Assembly: GCA_014730255.1 (NCBI GenBank)
Contig: WJIQ01000226.1
Span: 1 to 42,439 of the forward strand
Source of the DNA: a bacterium
GTDB taxonomy: Bacteria; Krumholzibacteriota; Krumholzibacteriia; LZORAL124-64-63
Direction of reading: 5' to 3'
Length of the DNA stretch: 42,439 nt
Below the pieces are notes generated by a model that was given only the letters and a program-made list of their open reading frames with translations, was not told the origin of the DNA and searched no databases. Shown one piece after another: positions 1 to 7,907 of the stretch (its first letter is position 1; each line of letters starts with the position of its first letter). A program made the translations under genes and the position numbers.

Positions 1-226
1 CGACAACGGGAGGAGACAACCACGTCGGTGGTCGGGGAAGCTCGGAATCACCCCCATGCGCCTTTGGCGAGGACCGCGTCTCGCCGGACCGACGACGCCA
101 GGCAACCAGTGGTGACAGGCCCTTGACCGGAGAGGAGGAGGGGCTCGCCGATCCGACTTATCTGTTTTCATGATAGCCGTTTACGGAGACAATCAGGAGC
201 AAACAACAATTTCCCAGGCACAACCC
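1..226 (-). repeat. Dispersed 226-bp repeat, copy A (cut by window edge)
   Basis: This stretch aligns without a single gap to 13505-13730, at about 73 % identity counted by eye. It sits directly after the argJ stop, just as the other copy sits after the gene ending at 13743. Both copies share the plus-strand word ATCTGTTTTCATGA and, on the minus strand, an inverted repeat around TAA(G/A)CGG. A minus-strand reading frame starting ATG AAA ACA GAT is open in both, but differences are spread evenly over the three codon positions and no ribosome binding site precedes it, so coding is doubtful. The element may continue beyond the window. It holds no other recognisable gene. Confidence 0.7.
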
Positions 227-227
227 A

Positions 228-1568
228 TCAGGTGCTGTACTCGGCGTTGATCCGCACGTACTCGTAGGAGAGATCGGCCCCCCACGCCGTGGCCTTGCCG
301 TCGCCAGCGTTCAGGTTCAGCACCACGTAGAGGAAGCTCGCGCGCATCATGTTCTTGAGCTTCCGGCGCTCGACCGCGGTCGGCTGTCCGCCGGCCACGA
401 TCTGATGCAGCTGCTTGGACGTGCCGAGAAAGAGGTCGACCCGCTCGGGGTCGAAGTCGACGCCCGCGCGTCCGGCGGCGCCGAGGATGCGACCCCAGTT
501 GGGATCGCGGCCGAAGAAGGCGGTCTTCACGAGGCTGGAGTCGGAGACCGTGCGCGCGATCCGTCGAGCCTCGGCGTCGCTGGCCGCACCCTCGACCGTG
601 TACTGGATCTGCTTGGTCGCCCCCTCGCCGTCGGCGACGATCTGCTGGGCGAGCTCGACGCAGTGCTTCTTGAGCTCGTCGCGGAACCGGTCGTAGTCCG
701 GGCCCTTGCGATCGATCGGGGGATTGCCGGCCAGACCGTTGGCCATCACGCCGGCCATGTCGTTGGTCGAGGTGTCGCCGTCGACGGTGATCATGTTGAA
801 CGACTCGTCCACCGCCTCGCGCAGCGCCTCGTCCAGCAGCTCGGAGGTGATCGCCACGTCGGTCACCACGTAGGCCAGCATGGTGGCCATGTCCGGATGG
901 ATCATGCCCGAGCCCTTGGCGATGCCGCCCATACGGCAGGCCGTGCCACCCACCTCGAAGGTCGAGAAGCTCTCCTTCGGGAAGGTATCGGTGGTCAGGA
1001 TCGCGTTGGCGGCGAGCGACCCCGCCAGCCGCATGTCCGATAGACGCGCGGCGCAGGCCGCGATGCCCTTGCACACGTTCTCGGTGGGGAAGGCGCGGCC
1101 GATGATCCCGGTCGAGGCGATGATCACCAGCGAGGGATCGATCTCCAGGGCGGCAGCGGCGGCGGCGACCATGGCCTCGGCACCCTGTCGGCCCTGCTCG
1201 CCGGTGCACGCGTTGGCGTTGCCGGCGTTGACGACGAAGGCCTGGGCCTGGCCATCGGCGATGTTGCGCCGGGCGATCTTGATCGGCTCGGCGACCACGA
1301 CGTTGCGGGTGAACACGGCCGCGGCCGACGCGGGCACCTCGGAGAGGATGATCGCGATGTCGCGACGCTTCGACTTCACGCCGCTGTACGCGCCCCAGGC
1401 CTTGATGCCACGCACCGAGCAGAGGTTCCGCTGCATCGAGCGCTCGTCCTCCGACGCGAGGCGCGGCGGACGCTTGGGCGCGCCGCGGGTCTGCGGACCA
1501 TGGCCGTCGGTCGACGGCGCCGGCCCGGTCGTCGATCCAGGCGACTTGTCGCGGGGTGTCTTGCTCAT
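228..1568 (-). CDS. argJ: Bifunctional ornithine acetyltransferase / N-acetylglutamate synthase ArgJ
   Basis: ArgJ moves the acetyl group from N-acetylornithine to glutamate, closing the cyclic ornithine route in the cytoplasm. The self-cleavage region is intact: GMIHPDMATML, with the expected nucleophile Thr229 that becomes the N-terminus of the beta chain. The start is placed at 1568 because this ATG overlaps the argC stop by 4 bp (ATGA); a longer in-frame opening to 1730 only covers argC sequence. The protein is 446 aa, somewhat long. Residues 1 to about 48 are a Pro/Gly/Arg-rich tail that the family lacks, and the typical ArgJ start lies near LCSVRGIKAWGAYSG. It is the last gene of the argBDCJ operon and is followed directly by repeat copy A. 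Confidence 0.96.
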   Translation of the reverse strand: MSKTPRDKSPGSTTGPAPSTDGHGPQTRGAPKRPPRLASEDERSMQRNLCSVRGIKAWGAYSGVKSKRRDIAIILSEVPASAAAVFTRNVVVAEPIKIARRNIADGQAQAFVVNAGNANACTGEQGRQGAEAMVAAAAAALEIDPSLVIIASTGIIGRAFPTENVCKGIAACAARLSDMRLAGSLAANAILTTDTFPKESFSTFEVGGTACRMGGIAKGSGMIHPDMATMLAYVVTDVAITSELLDEALREAVDESFNMITVDGDTSTNDMAGVMANGLAGNPPIDRKGPDYDRFRDELKKHCVELAQQIVADGEGATKQIQYTVEGAASDAEARRIARTVSDSSLVKTAFFGRDPNWGRILGAAGRAGVDFDPERVDLFLGTSKQLHQIVAGGQPTAVERRKLKNMMRASFLYVVLNLNAGDGKATAWGADLSYEYVRINAEYST

Positions 1569-2620
1569 GGGTTCAGCGGTCCTTGTGTCAGTCCGGTCGT
1601 CTCGGGCCAGCCGCAGACGAGGTTCAGGTTCTGCACCGCCTGGCCGGCGGCGCCCTTGACCAGGTTGTCGATGGCGGCCAGGGCGATCACCAGGCCCGTG
1701 CGGTCGTCCCAGGTCGCGTGGACATCGCAATAGTTGGAGCCGCGGACGGCCTTGATCGAGGGTGGTCCCGCCGTCCAGCGCAGGAACGGTTCGTCGGCGT
1801 GATCCTCGGCGTAGGCCGCGGCGATGGTGGCGTCGTCGAGGCCGGTCGCCCGGGTCGCGGCGGGCCGGGCGTAGCAGGTGGCGAGGATGCCGCGATCGAC
1901 CGGCAGGAGATGCGGGGTGAAGAGCGCCTGCACCTCGTGACCGGCCACCTCGGCGAGCGCCGCCTCGATCTCCGGCGTGTGCCGGTGGCCGCGCAGACCG
2001 TAGGCCCGGAAATCGCCGAACAGCGACGGGAAGTGGGTGGTCGCCTTGGCCGTGGCCCCCGCGCCGGTCACCCCCGACTTGGCGTCGATCACCAGGCCGG
2101 TGGGTTCGACGAGGCCGCGGCGCAGCAGCGGGGCCAGCGCCAGGATCGACGCCGTCGGATAGCAGCCGGGGTTGGCCACCAGCCGGGCGCCGGTGATCCG
2201 GTCGCGGAACAGCTCGGGCAGGCCGAAGACCGCGCCGGCGAGCCGTTCACGGGCGCGGTGCTCCTGGCCGTACCACGTGGCGTACTGGTCCGCATCGGGC
2301 AGGCGGAAGTCGCCGGACAGATCGATGATCGGCGGGCCGTCGGGACCCTGCGTCGCGACGAAATCCATCGACGCGCCGTGGGGCAGGGCGAGCAGGATGG
2401 CGTCGAGGCCGTCGGGCAGGTCGTCGACCGTCACCAGGGTCTGGTCGCAGATCCCGGCGAACGCCGGGTGGATGGCGCTGAACCGCTCGCCGGCGCGGCC
2501 CCGCGAGGTGATCGCGGCGATCTCGACGCGCGGGTGCGCGGTCAGGATCCGCACCAGCTCACTGCCGGTGTAGCCGGTGGCGCCGACGATGGCGATGCGG
2601 GCGCGCGCGTGGTCGGTCAT
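1565..2620 (-). CDS. argC: N-acetyl-gamma-glutamyl-phosphate reductase ArgC
   Basis: ArgC reduces N-acetylglutamyl phosphate to the semialdehyde with NADPH, the third step of ornithine synthesis. The 351-aa protein has the N-terminal nucleotide-binding motif GATGYTGSE (residues 13-21), the catalytic cysteine Cys153 in NPGCYPT, and the GHRHTPEIE segment typical of the family. Length is normal. Its ATG overlaps the argD stop by 4 bp and its stop overlaps the argJ start by 4 bp, so translation of the operon is probably coupled throughout. Confidence 0.97.
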   Translation of the reverse strand: MTDHARARIAIVGATGYTGSELVRILTAHPRVEIAAITSRGRAGERFSAIHPAFAGICDQTLVTVDDLPDGLDAILLALPHGASMDFVATQGPDGPPIIDLSGDFRLPDADQYATWYGQEHRARERLAGAVFGLPELFRDRITGARLVANPGCYPTASILALAPLLRRGLVEPTGLVIDAKSGVTGAGATAKATTHFPSLFGDFRAYGLRGHRHTPEIEAALAEVAGHEVQALFTPHLLPVDRGILATCYARPAATRATGLDDATIAAAYAEDHADEPFLRWTAGPPSIKAVRGSNYCDVHATWDDRTGLVIALAAIDNLVKGAAGQAVQNLNLVCGWPETTGLTQGPLNP

Positions 2621-3822
2621 GACGTCTCCTTCCTGGCCGCGGCCGCATCGACGGCGGCCAGGAAGACCTCGCGGATCACGTCGAGGTCCTCCTCGGGGAT
2701 GTTCAGGGCCGGCACGAAGCGGATCACCCGCTCGGCCGTGCAGTTGCCCAGGACACCGCGATGCATCATGTCGGTCACGAGCTCCTTGCCGGCGAAGGCG
2801 AGCTCGACGCCGATCATCAGGCCGCGTCCGCGCACGTCGCGGATCGCCGGCCGGGTGGCCGCCGCCTCACGGAGCTGCGCGCGGAACGCCTCGCCGACCC
2901 GGGCGGCCCGGGCCGGCAGGTCCTCGGCCGTGATCACGCCGAGCGTGGCCTCGGCCGCGGCGCAGGCCAGCGGATTGCCGCCGAAGGTCGTGCCGTGGTC
3001 GCCGGGCGTGAAGGCCGCGGCCACATCCTCGCACGCCAGCACCGCCCCGATGGGCACGCCCCCGCCGAGGGCCTTGGCCAGGACCAGGACGTCGGGCTTC
3101 ACCCCGGCGTGGTCGTGCGCGTTGAAGCGGCCGGTCCGGCCCACCCCGCACTGGATCTCGTCCAGCACGAGCAGCGCGCCGCGCTCGTCGCACAGCCGGC
3201 GCAGGTCGCGGAGCATCTCGTCGGGCACCGCGCGGACGCCCCCCTCGCCCTGGACCGGCTCGATGATCACCGCGGCCGTGCGGTCGTCGACGGCGCGGTC
3301 GAGGGCCTCGCGGTCGCCGAACGGCAGCTGCTCGAACCCGGGCACCAGCGGCAGGAAGGGCTCGCGCTGCTTCGCCGTGTGGGCGGAAAGCGCCCCCATG
3401 GTGCGGCCGTGGAAGCAGCCGGTGAACGACAGGATCCTTGCACCGCGGCCCTGGCGACCGGCCCAGCGACGCGCCAGCTTCAGCGCGCCCTCGACCGCCT
3501 CGGTCCCGCTGTTGGTGAAGAACACGCGGTCGAGCCCGGTGAGCGCGGTCAGACGTTCGGCCAGCCGCGCCTGCACCGGGGTGTGGTAGAGGTTCGTGCA
3601 GTGGATCAGCTGCTGCGCCTGGGACGTGAGCGCCTCGACCACGGCGGGGTGGCAGTGCCCGAGCGCGTTGACGGCGATGCCGGCGAGGGCGTCCACGTAC
3701 TCGCGGCCGTCGGTGCCCCGCACCCGCGAGCCGCGCCCCTCGACCAGCGTGATCGGATAGCGCCCGTACATGGGGAAATGGCACCGGTCGGTGATCTCCT
3801 GGGAGAGGTCGCGCTCAGTCAT
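2617..3822 (-). CDS. argD: Acetylornithine aminotransferase ArgD
   Basis: This is a class III PLP-dependent aminotransferase that converts N-acetylglutamate semialdehyde to N-acetylornithine, with glutamate as amino donor. The protein is 401 aa. Landmarks are NSGTEAVEGALKLAR (PLP phosphate contacts), the aspartate of VLDEIQCGVGRTG, and the PLP lysine Lys250 in LAKALGGGVP. Its start overlaps the end of argB by 8 bp and its stop overlaps the argC start. A role with succinylornithine or other omega-amino acids is possible in this family, but the position between argB and argC argues for arginine synthesis. Confidence 0.96.
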   Translation of the reverse strand: MTERDLSQEITDRCHFPMYGRYPITLVEGRGSRVRGTDGREYVDALAGIAVNALGHCHPAVVEALTSQAQQLIHCTNLYHTPVQARLAERLTALTGLDRVFFTNSGTEAVEGALKLARRWAGRQGRGARILSFTGCFHGRTMGALSAHTAKQREPFLPLVPGFEQLPFGDREALDRAVDDRTAAVIIEPVQGEGGVRAVPDEMLRDLRRLCDERGALLVLDEIQCGVGRTGRFNAHDHAGVKPDVLVLAKALGGGVPIGAVLACEDVAAAFTPGDHGTTFGGNPLACAAAEATLGVITAEDLPARAARVGEAFRAQLREAAATRPAIRDVRGRGLMIGVELAFAGKELVTDMMHRGVLGNCTAERVIRFVPALNIPEEDLDVIREVFLAAVDAAAARKETS

Positions 3823-4900
3823 GATGCTCCCGGATCGTGGTTCCCGTCTTCTCGTCGGTCAGCAGCGCGGTCAGGAGCGCGTGCTCTGTCATCCCGTTGA
3901 CGATGCGGGCCTCGCCGACCCCGCCGTCGAGCGCCACGAGGCACGACTCGATCTTGGGGATCATGCCGCCGCGGATGATGCGGCCGATCTCGTCGCGCGC
4001 CGCGTGTGGCGTGAACTCCGGGATCAGCGTGGCCGGATCGTCGAGGTCGAGGAAGATGCCCTCGACGTCGGTCAGCACGATCATCGCCGCGGCCTTCAGG
4101 GCGGCGGCCACGTGCCCGGCGAACACGTCGGCATTGATGTTGTAGTCCTCGAGGTCGGCGCCCACGCCGATCGGGGCGACCACGGGGATGTAGCCGGCCT
4201 CGAGCAGGGTCCGCAGCAGGTGCGTGTCGACCGACGTCACGTCGCCGACCTGGCCGAGGTCGGACCGGCGCACCCGGTCGGCCTCCTTCACCCGGTGGAT
4301 CCGCTTGGCCGCGGTGACCAGTCCGCCGTCCTTGCCGCTGATCCCCACCGACCGGTAGCCGTGGCAGCCGATGAGCTTGACGAGCTCGCTGTTGACCTTG
4401 CCGCTGAGCGCCATCTCGACGTAGCTCATGGCCTCGCGGTCGGTCTTGCGCTGGCCGGCGACGAACGGCGTCTCGACCCCGACCTCCTCGAGCAGCTCGC
4501 TGATCACCGGCCCGCCCCCGTGGACGATCACCGGCACGACGCCGAGGCTCTTGAGGGCGCAGATGTCTCCGATGACGCTCTGCTTGCGCGCGTCGTCGAC
4601 CATGGCATTGCCGCCGTACTTCACCAGGACGACCTGGCCGCGCAGCCGCTCGGCCCGCGAGGGTTCGATGGCGATCTCGTCGAGCGACGAGTGTCGTGCG
4701 GTCTCGGCCTTCTCCGCGGTGGCGCCCTCGATCCAGGCCGCGACGGCCGGATGCACGCTCCGGAAGCGATCGGCCAGCTCCCGGCGGCGGCGGTCGGCCA
4801 CCACGGGATCGGGCTCGCGCAGGATCGCGCGCAGCTCCTCCATGACGAGAGCCTGGCCCTCGGGATCGAGATGATCGAATGGCTGCGGCATGGTCGGCAT
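3815..4900 (-). CDS. argB: Acetylglutamate kinase ArgB with long N-terminal extension
   Basis: ArgB phosphorylates N-acetylglutamate, the usual feedback point of arginine synthesis. The kinase core starts at VVLVKYGGNAM, continues with VPVIVHGGGP and ends with the expected IVNGMTEHALL region. About 95 residues precede the core, while ArgB normally begins only some 10-20 residues before it. The extension is charged and helical in character (MEELRAILREPDPVVADRRR) and I do not recognise it. Two ATGs are possible, at 4900 and 4891: the AGAGAGG box lies 3-4 nt before the first and about 12 nt before the second, so the exact start is uncertain. It is the first gene of the operon, transcribed away from the gene at 5138. 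Confidence 0.93.
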   Translation of the reverse strand: MPTMPQPFDHLDPEGQALVMEELRAILREPDPVVADRRRRELADRFRSVHPAVAAWIEGATAEKAETARHSSLDEIAIEPSRAERLRGQVVLVKYGGNAMVDDARKQSVIGDICALKSLGVVPVIVHGGGPVISELLEEVGVETPFVAGQRKTDREAMSYVEMALSGKVNSELVKLIGCHGYRSVGISGKDGGLVTAAKRIHRVKEADRVRRSDLGQVGDVTSVDTHLLRTLLEAGYIPVVAPIGVGADLEDYNINADVFAGHVAAALKAAAMIVLTDVEGIFLDLDDPATLIPEFTPHAARDEIGRIIRGGMIPKIESCLVALDGGVGEARIVNGMTEHALLTALLTDEKTGTTIREHHD

Positions 4901-5062
4901 CGTCCTCTCTGGACCGCGCGAAGCCGGTCGCGGATGACGGAGGCATAGGATCCAACATACACGAACACGATCATCAGGCATCCCGCGGGCCGGGTCCAGC
5001 GTCGACCACACCGACCAGGGTGCCGATGCCGATCGCCTGGTACGTCGGTCCACGGCGCCGGT

Positions 5063-5090
5063 TTGACGCCTGACGACACCGCTCTACGTT
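5063..5090 (+). promoter_or_regulatory. Candidate promoter of the SpoIIAA-like gene
   Basis: TTGACG (5063-5068) and TACGTT (5085-5090) are separated by 16 bp and lie about 50 bp before the start at 5138. A closely similar pair occurs at 29023-29052 before another plus-strand gene, which supports the reading. The -10 match is weak. Confidence 0.4.
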
Positions 5091-5137
5091 GGGATCAGAG
5101 GCATCCGATCACCACGCTCCGGCGAAAGGAGATCCCG

Positions 5138-5536
5138 ATGACCATCGACATCGCGTCCATCGCCATGCGCGAGGAGGAGGCCGGGCGCATCCTGCGGCTC
5201 ACCGCCCAGGGCAAGCTGACCGCGGACGACTACGAGGCGCTGGTCCCCGAGCTCGACGCCGCCATCGAACAGCACGGCAAGATCGGCCTGCTGGTCGAGC
5301 TCGAGGACTTCCACGGCTTCACCGCCGGCGCACTGTGGGAGGACACCAAGTTCGGCGCCCGCCACTGGAACGACATCGAACGCATCGCCGTCGTCGGCGA
5401 GGGCAGGCTGGAGAAGGGGATGGCGACGTTCGCGCGCCCCTTCACCACGGCCGAGGTCGAGTTCTTCGAGCCGCTGGACCGGGCCCGCGCCCTGCGCTGG
5501 CTCCACGGCGTCGACACGGCGGCCGGCGAGGCCTGA
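5138..5536 (+). CDS. SpoIIAA-like (STAS-fold) protein
   Basis: This 132-aa cytoplasmic protein matches the SpoIIAA-like / DUF3478 family. The pattern is RLTAQGKLTADDYEAL, LLVELEDFHGFTAGALWED, ERIAVVGEGRLEKGM, then a C-terminal region around FFEPLDRARALRWL. Family members have a lipid- or nucleotide-binding STAS-like fold and mostly unknown roles. The start at 5138 follows an AAAGGAGA box 5 nt upstream. It stands alone between divergent argB and the next plus-strand gene, so the context gives no hint of its role. Confidence 0.85.
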   Translation: MTIDIASIAMREEEAGRILRLTAQGKLTADDYEALVPELDAAIEQHGKIGLLVELEDFHGFTAGALWEDTKFGARHWNDIERIAVVGEGRLEKGMATFARPFTTAEVEFFEPLDRARALRWLHGVDTAAGEA

Positions 5537-5747
5537 TCCGCCGGTCAGCCCGCCGCCCCGCGGCGGTCCGCCCGTGCCGACGGCGGGTGGGCCGAAACGG
5601 CACAGGCGTGCGCGGTCACCACGATCTCGTGGTGGCCGCGGCGCCCGCCGTCAACGCTCGTCTCCACAAAACACTATTTCAAAACGACTTGCGCAATCCC
5701 TCCATCCGGCATGATCCCTGCAGCTCCCGGTCGATGGCGCTGATCCC

Positions 5748-5815
5748 GGCGAATCCGGAAACCGGCGCGGGGTCATCCCGTAATTCGACGGGAACATGCC
5801 GACTCCGGATTCGCC
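5748..5815 (+). other. Nested inverted repeats in the 325-bp gap before the methyltransferase
   Basis: GGCGAATCCGG (5748-5758) is perfectly repeated in inverted form at 5805-5815. Inside the 46-nt spacer is a second small stem, TCCCG / CGGGA (5776-5793). The block lies about 50 bp before the start at 5862, so it could fold in the mRNA leader. The rest of the gap (5537-5861) includes a short A/T-richer patch near 5660-5695 and nothing else I recognise. Confidence 0.4.
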
Positions 5816-5861
5816 TGGACCGGCGCCAGTCGAACCGTTCGCCCCGGACAGGGAGCCGCCC

Positions 5862-6482
5862 ATGCCCGCGACCCAGACCTTCCCGATGCCCGAGCGCCAT
5901 CGCCCACGCCCGCACGCCGCCCCCTGGTGGATCGGCTACCTCCTGATCAATCCCCTGCGACGCCTGCTGCAGGACCCCGAGCGCATGCTGCGGCCCCACG
6001 TCGCGCCGGGCCGGACCGTGCTCGAGGTGGGCCCGGGCATGGGGTACTTCACGCTACCCATCGCGCGCATGGTCGGACGGCATGGCCGGGTCATCGCCAT
6101 CGACTGCCAGGAACGCATGCTGGAGACGTTGGCCCGCCGCGCCGCGACCGCCGGCCTCGACCGGACCGTCACCACGCAGACCTGCCGTCCTCACTCGCTC
6201 GGCGTCGGCCGGCTCGCCGACGCGGTCGACCTCGTGGTGGCGATCAACGTGGTGCACGAGGCGCCGGATCCCGAGCGCATGATCGGCGAGATGGCGCGCA
6301 CGCTGCGTCCGGGCGGCCGGCTCCTGCTGTCCGAGCCGCGTGGGCACGTCGGCCGCGACATGTTCCTCTGGCAGTACGGGCTGTGCCGCGAGGCCGGCCT
6401 CGAGGCCTGCGACTGGCCGCGCCTGACCGGTCAGCGCTCGGTGGTCATGGCGAAGTCGGCCACGGCGGACCGTCGCGGCTGA
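5862..6482 (+). CDS. Class I SAM-dependent methyltransferase
   Basis: This 206-aa methyltransferase of the UbiE/Methyltransf_11 type acts on an unknown substrate. Motif I is VLEVGPGMGYFTLPIAR, followed by the acidic loop of VIAIDCQERML and a post-motif region VVAINVVHEAPDPERM. LRPGGRLLLSEP is the usual strand 6 region. The start at 5862 follows AGGGAG; a longer opening from 5796 lacks a ribosome binding site and begins inside the inverted-repeat leader. The N-terminus (WWIGYLLINPLRRLL) is hydrophobic and may touch a membrane. Its 3' end overlaps the convergent gene ending at 6445 by 38 bp. Confidence 0.85.
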   Translation: MPATQTFPMPERHRPRPHAAPWWIGYLLINPLRRLLQDPERMLRPHVAPGRTVLEVGPGMGYFTLPIARMVGRHGRVIAIDCQERMLETLARRAATAGLDRTVTTQTCRPHSLGVGRLADAVDLVVAINVVHEAPDPERMIGEMARTLRPGGRLLLSEPRGHVGRDMFLWQYGLCREAGLEACDWPRLTGQRSVVMAKSATADRRG

Positions 6483-7905
6483 TCCGTTCGCCCGCCTCGG
6501 GGAACAGATACACCGGCCGCGCGTCGGCATCCACCCCGGCGTCGTAGTACAGGCGCCCCGGCTCGTCGTCGAGCACGCACCCGGTGATGTACCCCACCAG
6601 CGCGTGCTCGGCCGCGTGGTATCCGTTCTGCCAGTGGTGCGCCCGCACGCCCCCGTCCGCGCCGGGGAACGAGTAGACGGCGCCCGTCACGGGATCGACC
6701 ATGGTCGCGAGCCAGGTCGGGACCGTGCGCGTGAGCGTCGCGGTCCAGCGCGGTTCGGTCAGGGCGAGCGTCGCCGCCGCCTGATCCAGCTCGCACCACT
6801 CCCACCAGGCGATCCCGATCCCGTCGGGCTCGTTGGCCCAGAGCCAGTACGTGCCGTCGTCGGCCGCCGCGCGGGTCATCACCGGCCGCTGCCACGGCGG
6901 CGCCTCGTCGAGGTGGCGCCGGACCAGGGCGTCCTGGAGCACGTCCCGCAACCCCTCGCGCGCGAGGTCCACCCACGCCCGCTCGCCGAGCAGGACGCCC
7001 GCGCGCTCGAGCATCCAGTACGCCTTGGTGGTATGGCCGAAGTCGTTGTGGCGCTCGCCCCACTGGCGCCCCTCGGGCGCGTGGATCCAGCCGTAGAAGC
7101 GGTGGTTCTCCGCGTCGTGGAAATCGCGCAGCATGGCCTCGATCAGGCGCCGGAGGTCGCCCTCCCACACGGCGCGCTCGTCCGGCGGCAAGAGCGGCAG
7201 CATGAGCAGCAGGTAGGCATTGATCTGGTCGAGCTGGGCGACCAGCTCCTGGCGCCCGGCCTCCTGCTCGCCGGCGCCGGGGTTGGCCCAGCGCAGCATC
7301 CCCCACTCGTCCGACCAGTACCGGGTGAAGATGTGCTCCTTCACCGTGCGGATGAACGCGAGGACCTCCGCGTCGCCGGTCAGGTAGTACACCAGGCCTG
7401 GGCCGAGCAGCGCGTAGGCCAGGCTCTGGGTGGTGCGCGCGTCCGGAGCGGGGCCCGGCGCGCCGTCCTCGAGGTAGGTGGCGACCGAGCCCGTCGCCGG
7501 GTCGAAGGCCTCGTCGATGATGTGACGGGTGCCGGCGCGGGCGAGGTCGAGCGCCGTGCGGTCGCCCGTCAGGTGGTAGATCACGCCGTAGGTGAAGACC
7601 TGACGCGAGACCATGCGCGTGTATTGCCGGCCCAGCTCGCCGGCGATCCAGTCGGGCGCCCCGGCCAGCGAGGGGCACGGGTCGCCCGGGTCCCAGACGC
7701 GGCCGTCGGCGCAGATGAAGGTGGGGAAGCTGCCCACCGGATCGCCGTGATAGCGGTCGTCGAGCCAGAACCGGGCGAGGTCGCCGGTGTGGTCGAGCCA
7801 CAGCGCCGGCGACGTCGCCTGCTGCGCCGCGGCCGGCGGTGGGGACACGAGCACCGCAACCAGGACGAGCAGGCCGAGCCACGTTGCCCGGGCGATGGTG
7901 GGCAT
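6445..7905 (-). CDS. Secreted AGE-like (alpha/alpha)6-barrel protein
   Basis: A signal peptide (residues 1 to about 27, ending near PPPAAAQQ) directs this 486-aa protein out of the cytoplasm. The remainder reads as repeated helical hairpins of the N-acylglucosamine 2-epimerase / six-hairpin glycosidase type: QVFTYGVIYHLTGDRTALDLARAG, QSLAYALLGPGLVYYLTGD, FGHTTKAYWMLERAG, HHWQNGYHAAEHALVGY. The conserved histidines in the last two segments match the AGE pocket, so an isomerase or glycan-acting role is likely but the substrate is unknown. The start at 7905 has GGAGGAG upstream, and the stop of the S41 peptidase lies 2 nt before it, so the two genes are co-transcribed. Confidence 0.8.
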   Translation of the reverse strand: MPTIARATWLGLLVLVAVLVSPPPAAAQQATSPALWLDHTGDLARFWLDDRYHGDPVGSFPTFICADGRVWDPGDPCPSLAGAPDWIAGELGRQYTRMVSRQVFTYGVIYHLTGDRTALDLARAGTRHIIDEAFDPATGSVATYLEDGAPGPAPDARTTQSLAYALLGPGLVYYLTGDAEVLAFIRTVKEHIFTRYWSDEWGMLRWANPGAGEQEAGRQELVAQLDQINAYLLLMLPLLPPDERAVWEGDLRRLIEAMLRDFHDAENHRFYGWIHAPEGRQWGERHNDFGHTTKAYWMLERAGVLLGERAWVDLAREGLRDVLQDALVRRHLDEAPPWQRPVMTRAAADDGTYWLWANEPDGIGIAWWEWCELDQAAATLALTEPRWTATLTRTVPTWLATMVDPVTGAVYSFPGADGGVRAHHWQNGYHAAEHALVGYITGCVLDDEPGRLYYDAGVDADARPVYLFPEAGERISRDGPPWPTSP

Positions 7906-7907
7906 GG

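Noticed and set aside
1569-1730. A longer start for argJ at 1730
   Set aside because: The added residues only translate the argC end out of frame, and the ATG at 1568 overlaps the argC stop as in the rest of the operon.
1556-3589. An open plus-strand frame of 677 codons opposite argC and argD
   Set aside because: The minus-strand genes have full family motifs; this frame has none.
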